Origin: Chelonoidis abingdonii | Taxonomy: Eukaryota > Chordata > Testudines > Testudinidae | NCBI RefSeq assembly: GCF_003597395.2 | Contig: NC_133771.1 | Span: forward strand, 55,746,114 to 55,810,113 | DNA length: 64,000 nt | Reading direction: 5' to 3' | In this document: positions 11,451 through 22,556 of the stretch, piece after piece | Layout of the letters: each line of letters opens with the position of its first letter | How positions within the stretch are numbered: the stretch's first letter is position 1 | Made by a program: the position numbers and the translations under genes | Notes under the pieces: generated by a model | Seen by the model: only the letters and a program-made list of their open reading frames with translations | Told to the model about the DNA's origin: nothing | The model's database searches: none

Positions 11451-13073
11451 CTCTTCTTTCTGTTACAGTCCAGGTTATGTACAGTGTCCCCAGACAGCCA
11501 GTTCAGTTGCTGCTTCTGATATATGTAGGAGGCAACTGAGACTCCACAGCTTCAGCAAATGAAGTCTGATTTTCCTGTGACTCAAGCTTTTCCAGTGTAC
11601 CAATTTGCACTGAAATCAATAGGCTTATGCCCGTTGATGGAGTTGATCAGCTGTGTCTTTGGAAAGTTATCAAGTCAGGGACAACCAGACAAATGCTTTC
11701 AAGTTAAGTGAGAGACCCTGTTTTCTTAGCCAACAAATAATCGATAATGAATTCCACATTATCCAGAGATGCAGCTCATTAGCTATTTGCTTTAGTTACA
11801 GTAACTATTGTATTATTTTTTATTCACATCATTTCCTTGAGTTTAAGACATGAGTTTTAACGAAAATATAACCCTTATGAAACAGCTGACTGTCAGGGTG
11901 ACAGTCTTAGTCAGAATGTTTCCCTGGTTAAAAACCCGTGCTTCAGTTTGCAAACAAGTGCTGCTAATTTTTTCTAAGACACAATTTTTTTTTTCAAAAT
12001 TATAATGTCTCTCCATCATTTAGGTCCCTAAAGTTAAAGCTTCATAACTTCTCAGTAAGTGAACAGGGACATTTGAATAGCACACGAGGAGCTAAATATG
12101 AGGTTGTAACAGGGGTCTCTAATGCTTATTGTAAAATAGGACTGAAATAACTTGGGAACTGAATTCCAAATGTAAAGAGATAAAGGGGTAGATATATAAA
12201 ACCCTAGCATTTTGTTTAACATATATATTTTTAAAAGCTGCTGTTTTTCATGAAAGTATATTATTTAACATTTCTTGTGGAGTTGCATTGAAAACTAGCT
12301 ATATTATTCTGTACTTGACGCCAACCAGGAATTGCATTAGTAAGCTTGCAAGCGTAAGATTCATGAACCAATTTTTCAGATTCCTGATGTTTACACAGAT
12401 GTGATAAGCATCCTCAGCTCTGTGTTCATCCAAACCTTTAAAACTTTGGGGACATTTTTTAAAAACCAGTACCCCAACTGCACCCATAACATTTGTGCAT
12501 GCACATGAAAATTGGAATTTAAGTGCACAATGCATTTGTGCATATGTGCATGCATACCTTGTGAGTCCAATTTCAACTTGAAATTAGAACTTGAAAACTT
12601 ACCCATTCAATATATGGCAAACAATTTACATTTCATCTCTGTATGCATGGAGTTACATAAGTAAATCCTTGCTCCTCTTGAAATGTGAAAAGGATATGTT
12701 CACATCTTAAGCATAGATGTTTAAAGCTAGTAACCACATTTTTTCACTAACATTTATTTTTACAAATGAATGAAAAGCCTCATATCAAACCATATAAAGT
12801 AAAAATATTACCTTAATCAAAAACTGAGTTAAATTAGACATAAAGCCAGTCCAATAATACTATGACAGCAGGAAAAACACATCATTTTGATTTACATAAA
12901 GCTTCCATTTTAACCTCCACATTTGCAAGTTAATTGGAATATCATATTAAAAAGTAAATGATCATCTCTCAGAAATATCAACGTATCACTGTCAAAATCT
13001 GAATAACTAAGGGATTGACTCTACAGCTGTTCTATTCAGTATGAACAAGGATTGCACAATCAAGCAAATTCAC
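11451..13073. other. No assignable gene
   Basis: AT-rich sequence. Around 12480-12570 there are several 'gtgcat' repeats. No exon or element is supported. Confidence 0.5.
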
Positions 13074-13280
13074 AGATTCATAGATTCCAAGGCTAGACAG
13101 GGCCACAGTTATCACCCAGTCTGCCCTCCCATATAGGCCATAGACCTTCCCCAAAATAATTGCTAGAGTATATCTTTGAGAGGGAAAAATGCATATTTAA
13201 TTGAAAAATTGTCAGTATTGGAAAATCCACCACAAACCTTTCATAAATAGTTTCAATGGTTAAATACTCTCAATGATTAA
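13074..13280 (-). mobile_element. CR1 3' end fragment, minus strand
   Basis: The plus strand begins 'agattcatagattccaaggc' and continues 'catagaccttccccaaaata' and 'attgtcagtattgg'. This is the reverse complement of a CR1 3' terminus and the last coding segment. It is short, 5'-truncated and heavily mutated. Confidence 0.75.
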
Positions 13281-13586
13281 ACAAATATGCCTAATTGTTG
13301 CTAGCAAGTCATGCAAACTTCTCCTGGTTTCTCCTTCTATATGGAGTTTCTTAGGGATTTCTAGCCACTTCTCTTTGACTTTTCCAGGGAACATTCTTAT
13401 GGTCTGGTCCACCACCCCAGTTCTTTTAGGGTCAGTGGGTCCAGTCTCTTTTAATCTCCTATTCAGTATATGCTGGGTACCTATCTGCTCGTTTTGAAGC
13501 AGTGATGCTAGAAACACTCCTGTTCCTGCTGTCACTGATATTTTACTCCTCCTTCTTGAACTCTGGGGTAGCAAGATATCACACAT
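13260..13586 (-). CDS. Unrecognised 108-codon ORF, probably not a gene
   Basis: A minus-strand ORF of 108 codons whose start half is basic (QSSRRRSKI, then KRTGVVDQ). Its last codons run into the CR1 3' end above. I do not recognise it and see no promoter, splice or polyadenylation context. It may be chance or part of a retroelement that I cannot place. Confidence 0.15.
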   Translation of the reverse strand: MCDILLPQSSRRRSKISVTAGTGVFLASLLQNEQIGTQHILNRRLKETGPTDPKRTGVVDQTIRMFPGKVKEKWLEIPKKLHIEGETRRSLHDLLATIRHICLIIESI

Positions 13587-14276
13587 TACACTTAACTTGA
13601 GAAAATCCTTTTTCTCACTTGAATATTATTAGCTAACACGTACATTTTCTGACTTACACTGGGAATTTGTCACAAAATTCCCTTTAAATTCAAATTAAAT
13701 TGTATGGCTAAATTTCCATATTTATCTTTAAATATGTATAAGAGTTAAAAGATTAGCTATGCATGTAACTAAATTTTAAACTTCCGTAAGCTGATTCAAT
13801 TTTTGAACAGCAATACCATGTAATTCCCATGAAAAGCTGCTTTATATTAACCCATCTTTTAAAAAATGCCTTTAGAAATAAATCTTGCAACACCAAAGTA
13901 TACTGTCTTCACTGTAAGTTTCACCTGGTTCCAAATACATATTGCTTACATGTGCTGTGGCAGCTGCAGACTATGACCTACAAGATGAACCCATTTCACT
14001 CATGGACAATCTTGAGCTGATTATTGGCAGAAATTGTTAAAATTTATCTCCATACGGGCAAAATTTCAGCCACCCAAAATGAAGCAGTGGTTAGACTCTT
14101 GCTCAAAAAGCCATCAATTCACATTAAAGACTACCATTTATATTCCTCCTTAAATCATTGCTTACTGGAGAAGGCTATTGAGAGGGTGAAGACATAGCCA
14201 GTTTAGGTTCACTTGATTTTTTTCTGACTCCCTTCAGGATTAGAATTCAAAACAATATTGAAATTTTAGAGAATAA
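13587..14276. other. No assignable feature
   Basis: AT-rich spacer between two CR1 remnants. Confidence 0.5.
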
Positions 14277-15058
14277 GTCTAAAGTCAACAGGATAAATTT
14301 GAGTAAAGACAGGTGCAAAGTATTATGATTAAGAAAGAAAACACCCAAGTGAACTACAAAATGGGGAACAACTGGCTAGGTAGTAGTACTGCTGAAAAGA
14401 ATCTGGAGGTTATAGTGGATCACAAACTGACTATGAGACAACAATGTAATGCAATTGTGGAAAAGGCTAATATCACTGTGGAGTGTATTAACAGGAATGC
14501 TATATGTAATACACAAGAGAAGACTGAACCATTTATCTCAGCACTGACAAGGCCTCAGCTGGTGTATTGTAGCCAGTTCTGGGCACCACACTTTAAGAAA
14601 GATGTGGACTACCTGCAAAAATTCCAGAGGAGAGCAACAAAAACGATAAGTTTGGAAAACCTGATTTATGAGGAAAGGTTAAAAACTAGTCTAGTTAATC
14701 TTGAGAGAAGGCTGAGTCTTCACATAAGTTAAGGGCTGTTATACAAAGGATGGTGATGAATTGTTCTCCCAGTCCATGGAATGTAAGACAAGTAATAACA
14801 GTCTTAATCTGCAGCAAATGACATAGGTTAGATATTAGGAAAAACTTTCTAACTATAAGGCTATTTAACATCTAGAATATGCTTCCAAGGAACTTTGTGG
14901 AATCCTCATCATCATATGTTTTTTAAAAAGTTAGAAAAACACTTGTTGCGGATTGTCTAGATATACTAGGTCCTGCCTCTCTGCAGGGGCCTGAACTAAA
15001 AGACTGTTTGAGGTCCCTCCCAGCTCTACATTTCTATGCTTCTGTGATTATTAATCTG
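14277..15058 (+). mobile_element. CR1 LINE 3' part, plus strand, with 139-codon ORF remnant
   Basis: The open frame at 14313-14732 encodes the C-terminal region of CR1 reverse transcriptase. It has the order KNLEVIVDHKL, MRQQCNAIVEKAN, TRPQLVYCSQFWAPHFKKD, LQKFQRRATKTI, then YEERLK, all characteristic of CR1. After the frame ends at an in-frame stop, the DNA still follows CR1: 'gttagatattaggaaaaac', a WNRLP-like stretch, and the tail 'gaggtccctcccagctctac' to 'tttctatgcttctgtga'. The copy is 5'-truncated and inactive, without the RT catalytic core. Confidence 0.9.
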
Positions 15059-15149
15059 GTTTAAGGTTGGGAAACATACACAGATAGTATTAATATATTG
15101 AATGATTATTCTTATCTTGCAATGGTCAAGTGTCCCTACTAAGTAAGTA

Positions 15150-16210
15150 AGATGTAACAGTAGTTTTAGATAAGATTGACTGTAACATATTGCTGTGGAG
15201 TATAGAGAAGCATATGAGGTTGTCCTTCACATACTCCATTCCTTCTATTTTGAATGAGCTCATAGTGCTGAGTCTTCGACAGACCATTGTGTCATTCTTC
15301 TTGCTTAACGCTTCTATGCAGTCAGTAATGCAGATTCTGAGGCTTTTGGAGATGCAATATAACTTGTGACAGTAAAGACACTATATTGTGTGTGTGTGTG
15401 AGTGTATCAGTCCATTTTCATCAGATCTGAACTGTATAGATTCCTTGCTTTCTCAGTGTCTATCCAATATAAAGAGCTAGATCAGAATTAAATGGCTCAG
15501 ACACAACCTGAAAAAGATGCTGGTGATGCTGACTAGAAGGGGAAGCAACTAGAAGAAAAGACAATGGGTGTAACTGCTCGTTGACATTAGGAGTGCTTCC
15601 ACCTCTGAGTATAAGGTTCACAATCTTGGGCGTTTGGGATCCTTACCGCTCCTGGATTCTTAGGTAGCAATGACGGTTATATTGATTTTATTATTTGTGG
15701 CTAAGAGGACTTCCCTGTATAATATGGATTCTGACATAGTCATTCATTGCATTATAATCTCATGGTTGGACTTCTGCAACAATCTCTTCTTGTGGTTACC
15801 TCTGAAGATCATTCAGAAGCTTCATCTAGAGCAGCAGATGATCAATTTTATAGAGTGAACTCACAAGAGAATATTGTGTCTATGTTCCATGAACTGTACT
15901 ACCTATAGTTTCCCATCTATTTCCACATGCAACTCAGGATGTTGGTTCTAATCTATAATCCAACATGATTTGAGATGGTTTGAAAATAAGATGCTGTGCT
16001 CTCGACATCCCTTACATGTGCATATTTGTAGGCTTGAGGAAGGGAATTGGAAAGCCCTCACTTCTAGAACTGTCTCTTTGTGAGGCACCTGAGCATTGGA
16101 AGATAAACATTCAGATCATTGTGCAAGACATATTTGTAGTAATGTATTTGTTTTATTTATTATTGGTTGGAGCAATATATGGAAAGGAGCTTCTCAATAG
16201 CAGGTTCTAA
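15150..16210 (+). mobile_element. L2-like LINE reverse-transcriptase remnant, plus strand
   Basis: Conceptual translation in shifting frames gives pieces in L2/CR1-clade order. There is LDKIDCNILLWSIE near 15170 and an IKWLRHNLKKM segment near 15490. VIHCIIISWLDFCNNLFLWL follows at about 15740-15790, and a GKPSLLELSLCEAPEHWK segment lies near 16050-16100. In L2 these correspond to the D-x-DHNILL block, the W-M-x-N-x-LKLN block, the VIHALVTSRLDYCN block and the C-terminal block. Frameshifts and stops are frequent, so this is an old dead copy. It lies directly downstream of the CR1 above. Confidence 0.75.
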
Positions 16211-16554
16211 CTGTTCCAGAGAGCTTAAAATGAGTATTTTTGTTTGTTTGTTTCTGTTTCTGGTTAGCTCATAAATATTTTTGAAAACAGATGTAATTTT
16301 TTCATAAAAGGAGAAACTGAATTACCACATATAATTGTTGTATGATCTTGAAAAGAGATGCCACTTGCTCTATTTTTAGTTATCTTTTCCAAAACCTTTT
16401 TGAACAGAGTCTTTTGAATATATTCCTCCTATAGCTTAACATGGTCAATATTTTATTCTAACAGCCATTTTTTCCCTCAAAAATGCACCAGGTTCTGATA
16501 TCAAAGGTATTTGATACTGATAGCAAATAAATGGATAAATACATCTTATGTTCT

Positions 16555-17428
16555 TGTCATAAACAGACAGTTAAGGGTTAATGTCTCTCTTATCTGTAAA
16601 GGGTTAAGAAGTTCAGTAAACCTGGCTGACACCTGACCGGAGGACCAATGGGGGGACAAGATATTTTCAAATCTTGGTGGAGGGAAGTCTTTGTTTGTGC
16701 TGTTCATTGTTCGCTCTTGGGGCTAAGAGGGACCAGACGTGCAACCCAGGTTTCTCCAATCTTTCTGAAACAGTCTCTCATGTTCAAAATAGTAAGTACT
16801 AGCTAGAAAAGGTGATTAGTCTTATGTTTGTTTTCTTCACTTGCAAATGTGTGTTTTGCTGGAAGGAGTGTTACCTCTGTTTGCTCTAACTTGGAATATC
16901 AGGCTAGGGGGGAGGAGTCCCTCTAGGCTATATAAATCTGACTACCCTGTAAACATTTTCCATCCTAATTTTACAGAGATAAATTTTTACTTTTTCTTTC
17001 TTTAATTAAAAGCTTTCTTTTTTAAGAACCTGATTGTTTTTTCCCCCCCTTGTTTAAGACCCAAGGGGATTGGGTCTGAACTCACCAGGGATTGGTGGGG
17101 GGAAAGGAGAGGGGGAAGGTTAATTCCTCTCTGTTTTAAGATCCAAGGAGTTTGGATCAGTGGATCCTCTCAGGGTAGCCCAGGGAAGGGAAAGTCTGGG
17201 AGGGGAAAAGGAGGGGGGATGGTTTATTTCTCCTGGTTTTAAGACCCAAGAGGTTTGGGTCTTGGGTTCCCCAGGGAAGGTTTTGGGGGAACAGCAAGTG
17301 TGCCAAACACTATATTTTGGATGGTGGCAATGCTATCAGATCTAAGCTAGGATTTAAGCTTAGACGTGTCTATGCAGGTCCCCACTTTTGGACGCTAAAG
17401 TTCAAACTGGGGGAAAAATACCTTGACA
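16555..17428 (+). mobile_element. Solo LTR, family A, copy 3 (874 bp), target duplication gttct
   Basis: Begins TGTCATAAAC and ends ACCTTGACA. The duplication gttct is at 16550-16554 and 17429-17433. TATAAA is at 16931-16936 and ATTAAA at 17005-17010. Three hairpins lie downstream of these (17057-17077, 17140-17158, 17241-17263). The right-hand gttct is shared with the next element, which lies in the opposite orientation. Confidence 0.92.
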
Positions 17429-17433
17429 GTTCT

Positions 17434-18200
17434 CGTCAAGGTTCCTTCCCCACTCTGAACTTTTGGCTACAGATGTGGGGGACCTGCCTGAGAAGCTCTG
17501 AGCTTAACTACAAGCTTAAATCTGGTCTTGCTGCCACCATTCAGATTTCTCAGTGTCTGGAACACCCTCTTTCCCCCCAAAACCTTCCCCTCACTGGGTA
17601 GCCTTGAGAAACTTCACCAATTTCCTGGTGAACACAGGTCCAAACCCCTTGCATCTTAAAACAAGGAGAAATTAACCATGCCCCCTCCTTTCTCTCGCCA
17701 ACTCCTGGTGGATCCAGATCCAACCCCCTTAGATCTAAAAACAAGGAAAAAATCAATCAGGTATTAAGAAAAAGCCTTTTAATTAAAGAAAAGAAAGGTA
17801 AAAGAAAACCCTCTGGGAGAGATTAGCATACCAGCTAATCTCACAGAGAACAGATTCAAAGCACAGAGGATGTTCCTCTGGGCAAAAACTTAGTTACTCA
17901 AAAAATACCCAAATATCCAATTTGATTCTTCCTCTAATTGCACAAGACAGGTTACAAAAAAATAAACATAAACCTATTTATCCTTTCTAAAACCTACTAC
18001 TCTGATAAGAGACTAGGTCCTTGATCTTTTTCACTCCGGCTGAAACTGAAACTGACTAAACAAAGGAAACTTCCCTCCTTCCTTTTGAAACATCTTGTTC
18101 CCCCATTGGTTCCTTTGGTCAGGTGTCAGCTAGGCTAGGTGAACTTCTTAACCTTTTACAGGTAAAAGAGGCATTAACCCTGAACTATCTGTTTATGACA
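17434..18200 (-). mobile_element. Solo LTR, family A, copy 4 (767 bp), minus strand
   Basis: This is a family-A LTR in reverse. The left end CGTCAAGGTTCC is the mutated 3' end, and the right end 'ctgtttatgaca' is the reversed 5' end. It is flanked by gttct at 17429-17433 and 18201-18205. The reversed 5' block 'ggtcaggtgtcagct' is clear near 18118. It diverges more from copies 1-3 than those do from each other, so it may belong to another subfamily. Confidence 0.88.
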
Positions 18201-18205
18201 GTTCT

Positions 18206-18448
18206 ATTTAAAAAAAAAATCCACTGTCCCTCTGCTCTCAACCGCAGTGGATACTCGGCTGAACAATATTTACTTAAGAAGAAGCATAAGGTAGCAGGAT
18301 TCAATGGTATTACCTACATTTTTGAAAGAGAATTTAAGAATTCTATTCATAGGATGTCATCTTAGTTTTTTCAATGTATATGTTGAAGCCATGACACAGG
18401 CAATGGACACTTTGGCCCAAAGAGCTAGATCAACATGTCAGTTACATC
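18206..18448. other. Short unassigned spacer
   Basis: No element or ORF is recognised. The last eight bases (18441-18448) are the left target duplication of the next transposon. Confidence 0.5.
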
Positions 18449-19144
18449 CAGAGGTGAAAGTAAGATGGTACGCAAGAGCCGGTCCACTGTACCAGGGCAG
18501 CCTGGCTTCCCCAGGTGGCAATTTAAAGGGCCTGGGGCTCCCAGCAGTGGATGGAGCCCCAGGCCTTTTAAATTGCCACCATAGCCCTGCTGCTGGAGCC
18601 CTGGGGTAGTGGTGGCGGGGCTCTCGGGGTTATTTAAAAGGCCAGATATCCCGCTGCCTCTTCTGCCCTGGGCCCTTTAAATAGCCACCAGAACCCCACC
18701 GCCACTACCCCAGGACTCTGTGGGCTATTTAAAGGGCCAAGGCAGTAGAAACAGGGGAGCCCCCTGAGCCCTGGGGTTGCGTCAGGGCTCCGGGGGCTAT
18801 TTAAAGGACCTGGGGATCCTGCTGCCTCTATGGCTCTGACTCTTTAAATATCCACTGGAGCCCTGGGGTAGCAGCGCAGCTGGGGGCTCCGGCAGTGGTT
18901 TAAAGGGCCTGGCGGGGGTAGCGGTGGCCAAACCCTGGGACTTTTAAACTGCTGCCAGAGCCCCCAGCTGGTGCTGCTACCCTGGCAGGGAGGAGGGGTG
19001 CACTTAGCGGTACAGGATGGGCCAGGGCTGGCTCTGACTCTCCATCCCCACCCCTTCCACCCAAAGCCGCGACCCATCCGGGGGCCAGAGCCGGCCCCAA
19101 CCTAGCCCCGTACCGGTAAGTCTCTATTTCTACTTTCACCCCTG
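18449..19144. mobile_element. Non-autonomous hAT-type transposon, 696 bp, target duplication gttacatc
   Basis: The left end reads CAGAGGTGAAAGTA and the right end TACTTTCACCCCTG, giving inverted termini with one mismatch in 14. The perfect 8-bp duplication gttacatc lies at 18441-18448 and 19145-19152. The GC-rich body has no transposase. It consists of alternating-orientation modules, each carrying a 'tttaaagggcc' or 'ggccttttaaa' core. About nine such cores occur, every 50-80 bp, between 18520 and 18950. Minus-strand ORFs at 18844-19139 are artefacts of GC content. Confidence 0.93.
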
Positions 19145-19152
19145 GTTACATC

Positions 19153-19666
19153 CCATTGTTAAGTAGGGCCCATACATGACTATTTGTACAGGAGTTAAAG
19201 ACAACAACATTAGTTGCATTGTAATTTATCAAAAGATTTAAACTACTGCAAGCTTTAAGAAAAAAAAATGTTTGTAGATTGCTACAGGCCTATTGGTGAT
19301 AAAGGAAGTAAAACTGCATCATCCATGTAAAACAAGAGAGTAATGTAAGTCATTAAACAGCTGTAGAAAGAAATAAAACAAGAAATATCTCATAATGCTT
19401 GTACTTATATGCTATTAAACTTCAATTTCCATGTAAATGATAAGAAACCTGCATGAGGTAGTTACAGATGTGGAAACATGCACCAATGAAGTATTTGTGA
19501 AGAGACGATATAGCAAACCAGTTCCCAAACCCAAATACGTCAATTACTGGACAATAAGGCCTAGCACAGTTCTAAGTCATATCAAAATGCCACTCTTAAA
19601 TGCAACATGTTGTAGGTCCACAGTACTCACAAGCCTTTTTGTTGTTTTTTGCAGTCTGTCAGGTTT
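19153..19666. other. No assignable feature
   Basis: AT-rich spacer. The 80-codon ORF at 19437-19679 runs into the next LTR and is not supported. Confidence 0.5.
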
Positions 19667-19671
19667 TACCC

Positions 19672-20528
19672 TGTCATAAATAGATAGCTAAGGGTTAATG
19701 TTTCTTTTACCTGTAAAGGGTTAACAAAGGGAACCAAACACCTGACCAGAGGACCAATCAGGAAACTGGATTTTTCAAAGTCAGGGAGGGAATTTTTGGA
19801 CTCTGAGTCTTTTGTTTGTCTCTCAGCTATGAGAAGGTTCTTTCTATCGTCTTATCTTCTGTTTCCAACTTGTAAGTACAGGTAGAAAAACAATATAGGC
19901 TTTTATGTTGTTTTGGGTGTATTTACATGTGTGTAACTTGCTGGAATGTTTCAAATTGGATATCTTTTTGAATCATACTGTTTATTCATTTTTTTCTTTT
20001 AAGCAATTGATCCTGTATTATTGTCATCTTGATACAGATAAATTTTGATGTCTTTTTCTTTCTTTTTTTTATATAAAGTTTTCTTTTTAAGTCTTGTTTG
20101 AGTTATTCACTCAGGATAAGCTCTGCAGCACCAGGGAATCGGTGGGAGGGGGAAAGAGAGATAAAATCATCTCTGTTTCCTTGTGTTTGAGGTTTGTCTC
20201 TTTGTGGAAGAGAGGGGACAGGCTTCTTGGTATTGTGATGTAAAGAGATTGCATCAATACTCTCAAGTTAGTCCAGAGAGGAAAGTCTGGGTAGGAGAGG
20301 GAGGGGGAAGGAAAGTGGAGTATTTCCCTTGCCGGTAAGACTCAGAGCTTCTGGGTCTTGGGGGTCTCTCCAGAGAAGGTTTGGGGAGACCAGAGGGGGC
20401 CAAAACTCTGGAAATTTTGGATGGTGGCAGCAAGATAAGATCCAAGCTGGTAATTAAGCTTGGAGGTTCATGCTAAGGACTCAGATTTTGGACGCTAAGG
20501 TTCAGATTTGGGACAGAGGCTTATTACA
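19672..20528 (+). mobile_element. Solo LTR, family A, copy 5 (857 bp), target duplication taccc
   Basis: Begins TGTCATAAAT and ends GGCTTATTACA. The perfect 5-bp duplication taccc is at 19667-19671 and 20529-20533. It shows the family block 'cacctgaccagaggacc', a 'tatataaagttttc' segment near 20070 and the 3' 'ggtggcagcaag' to 'aagcttgg' block. It is closest to copy 2 at both ends. Confidence 0.92.
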
Positions 20529-20573
20529 TACCCTCTTTCTGTTTGCCACTTGTCCATGAATAAATTATAGGTG

Positions 20574-20652
20574 TGATTTTCAGAGTAGCTGAGAAGCTGT
20601 AGCTCCGAGTGTAGTCAATGGGAAATGCAGGTCTCAGCTTCCCTGAAAATCA
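20574..20652. repeat. Inverted repeat, 20-bp arms
   Basis: The arms TGATTTTCAGAGTAGCTGAG (20574-20593) and its near-complement at 20633-20652 match at 18 of 20 positions, with a 39-nt loop containing 'gtagtcaatggga'. It belongs to the same class of old amniote palindromic repeats as the hairpin at 8902. Confidence 0.7.
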
Positions 20653-21005
20653 GGACCTACATTAGAAATCAATTTGTTCAATATTTGTAGTTCTTTAGTG
20701 AATACTTTCATGATCATATATTTGGACTTGGTTATTCAATTTGTAGGCTAACTAGATGCCTAAATCACATCATCTGGGTTTTGTTGCTTGATTGAGAATA
20801 CTTAACCTTTATAAACAGGAGTGCCTGAAGAACTCAAAGAGGCACTGAATATTTTCCGGACAGGATGTGAAGCATTTTAGACAGAAACATAAAAGGAGAG
20901 AAACAAATTTTTCCCGTCCTAATCTGCATACAAAACACAATTACCTCTGGCTGCACATGGACTCCAGATTTAAATATTCTACATGTAAAGGAAACTTCAA
21001 AAATA
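20653..21005. other. No assignable feature
   Basis: Unassigned AT-rich DNA between a palindromic repeat and an ancient MITE. Confidence 0.45.
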
Positions 21006-21268
21006 GGGCCAGGTCTACCCTACAGACCTATAACTGTATAACTACGTCATTCATGGGTGTAAATCCACACCCCTGAGAGATGTAGTTATATTGACCTAAT
21101 CCCCCGTGTAGACAGCACTATGTTAACAGGACAGTTTCTCCCACTGATATAGCTACTGCCTCTTAGGAAGATAGATTAACTACACCAACGGGAGAATCTC
21201 TCCTGTCAGTGTAGTAATGTCTTCACCAAAGCACTACAACTGTAGCATTGTATATGTAGACAAGCCTT
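21006..21268. mobile_element. Ancient MITE (amniote type with 'tgtagacaagcc' terminus)
   Basis: Starts near 'gccaggtctaccctacag' and ends 'tatgtagacaagcctta'. Interior blocks include 'acacccctgagagatgtag', 'gtgtagacagcact' and 'ttaactacaccaacgggaga'. I recognise this sequence type as a widespread reptile and bird non-autonomous DNA transposon. The ends are eroded inverted repeats, and the target duplication is not readable. Confidence 0.65.
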
Positions 21269-21837
21269 AAACAAAGGATGTGGAAAAGGAGGCTTGGAAT
21301 AAATATTAGTCACACTACAGTAGGTGAATCATACACATTTTGATTACTGAGCTACAGTGAGATAGAAGGAGTAAACAGACAGGAGTGGAAGACAATAATG
21401 GGAAGTAAAGGTGATAAAATGTCTAGAGGAAGAGCTCTGATGAGATCCTTCAAATGATCTGAGCCGACGTGGTGGCAAACTGCTCTCTACATGCTCAGAA
21501 TAGGATTTTGTGCTATATTATGCATTGTTCTGTCCCACTGCAGAGTGGATGGCTCATGCCTGCTGCATTTACCTCTCATGCTTTGTTTTCCTCTGCATTG
21601 CTGTTATTGTGAGCACTTGCTATCATTTTCTGTTAAAGACTGGATTAGAGTGATTGTTCCACCAGTGATGATAAATATTTCAGCACAGGTGGTGAATTAT
21701 GTTTTTCTAAATAAGTATATCAGAAATCAGGCAGCATTTATTGCTACTTTGGTGGCTTTTTGGATAGCTTCTTACTCATTGTTGACCTCTCCTATAGACC
21801 AAGACGACCTTTCCTCCAGTGTTTTATTATCCAGAGA

Positions 21838-21879
<42 letters not shown>

Positions 21880-22468
21880 TGTTGGGACTGGTCCCTTAAA
21901 TTTCAAACTGGAGCCCAAGCACTGTCTTCTTATATCACAGGAGTGAGAGAAACAGTCACCACTCTAATTGGTTGAGAGAGTATTTTGTTTATTTGTCTCT
22001 ACTTTTTAATCTATTTTTTCATGCATACTGTACCAATGGTTAAGCTTGCTTTTTTGTGTTTATAATTTAAAAAAATTATAAAAGGAAATTGCCTATTGAT
22101 TAGTGAATAACACATTCTGCCTAATATTGGTATTAAAAATTAAATCTAAAAATACAAACTATGGCCCTGATCCTACAGATACTTACTATTCTATATATGT
22201 TCTAATATAACTGCATCGCCATAATATCTGAACACCTTCCAGTGTTTCATAAAGTAGTGTGACATACATCTGTTACATGGGGTTCATTCTTTTTCTCATC
22301 CTTTCCACAGGGAGAGAATTGTGACTGCAGGGTGGTATGCTGATTTGAGAGATTTTTTTTAAAATGTATATGTTGCTATGTGTTCATATTAAAAAAGGTA
22401 AGGTCAAAGAAATGCGCCTTCTACTTGAGGTGTAAGGGATCCGTGCTGACCTTTATATGCTTAACTTC
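21269..22468. other. No assignable gene
   Basis: AT-rich DNA with a (TG)n tract at 21841-21878. The 151-codon ORF at 21491-21946 reads through that tract, with its Val-Cys run encoded by the repeat, and is not credible as a protein. Confidence 0.5.
21841..21878 (+). repeat. (TG)n microsatellite, about 19 units
   Basis: Uninterrupted TG dinucleotides, seen directly. This would be expected to be length-polymorphic. Confidence 0.95.
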
Positions 22469-22518
22469 TACTGCAGTGAGTAGTCCTATTGATTTCAATG
22501 GAACTACTCACAGTAGTA
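22469..22518. repeat. Palindrome around 'gtgagtagt' / 'actactcac'
   Basis: The left arm gtgagtagtcctattga and the right-arm complement gtgagtagttccattga match at 15 of 17 positions. Partial pairing extends outward into 'ctactgc' and 'agtagta'. It is a typical old amniote hairpin repeat and forms the left flank of the next LTR. Confidence 0.7.
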
Positions 22519-22556
22519 AAGTCCAGAGTTGTGTAAGTGTTTGCAGGATTGGAGCC

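Noticed and set aside
10751..11562. Overlapping ORFs of 197, 122, 114, 114 and 106 codons
   Set aside because: They lie in a C/T-rich degenerate minisatellite where stop codons are rare in several frames; composition, not selection, explains them.
21491..21946. 151-codon ORF
   Set aside because: It reads through the (TG)n tract, with a Val-Cys run produced by the repeat, and shows no domain.
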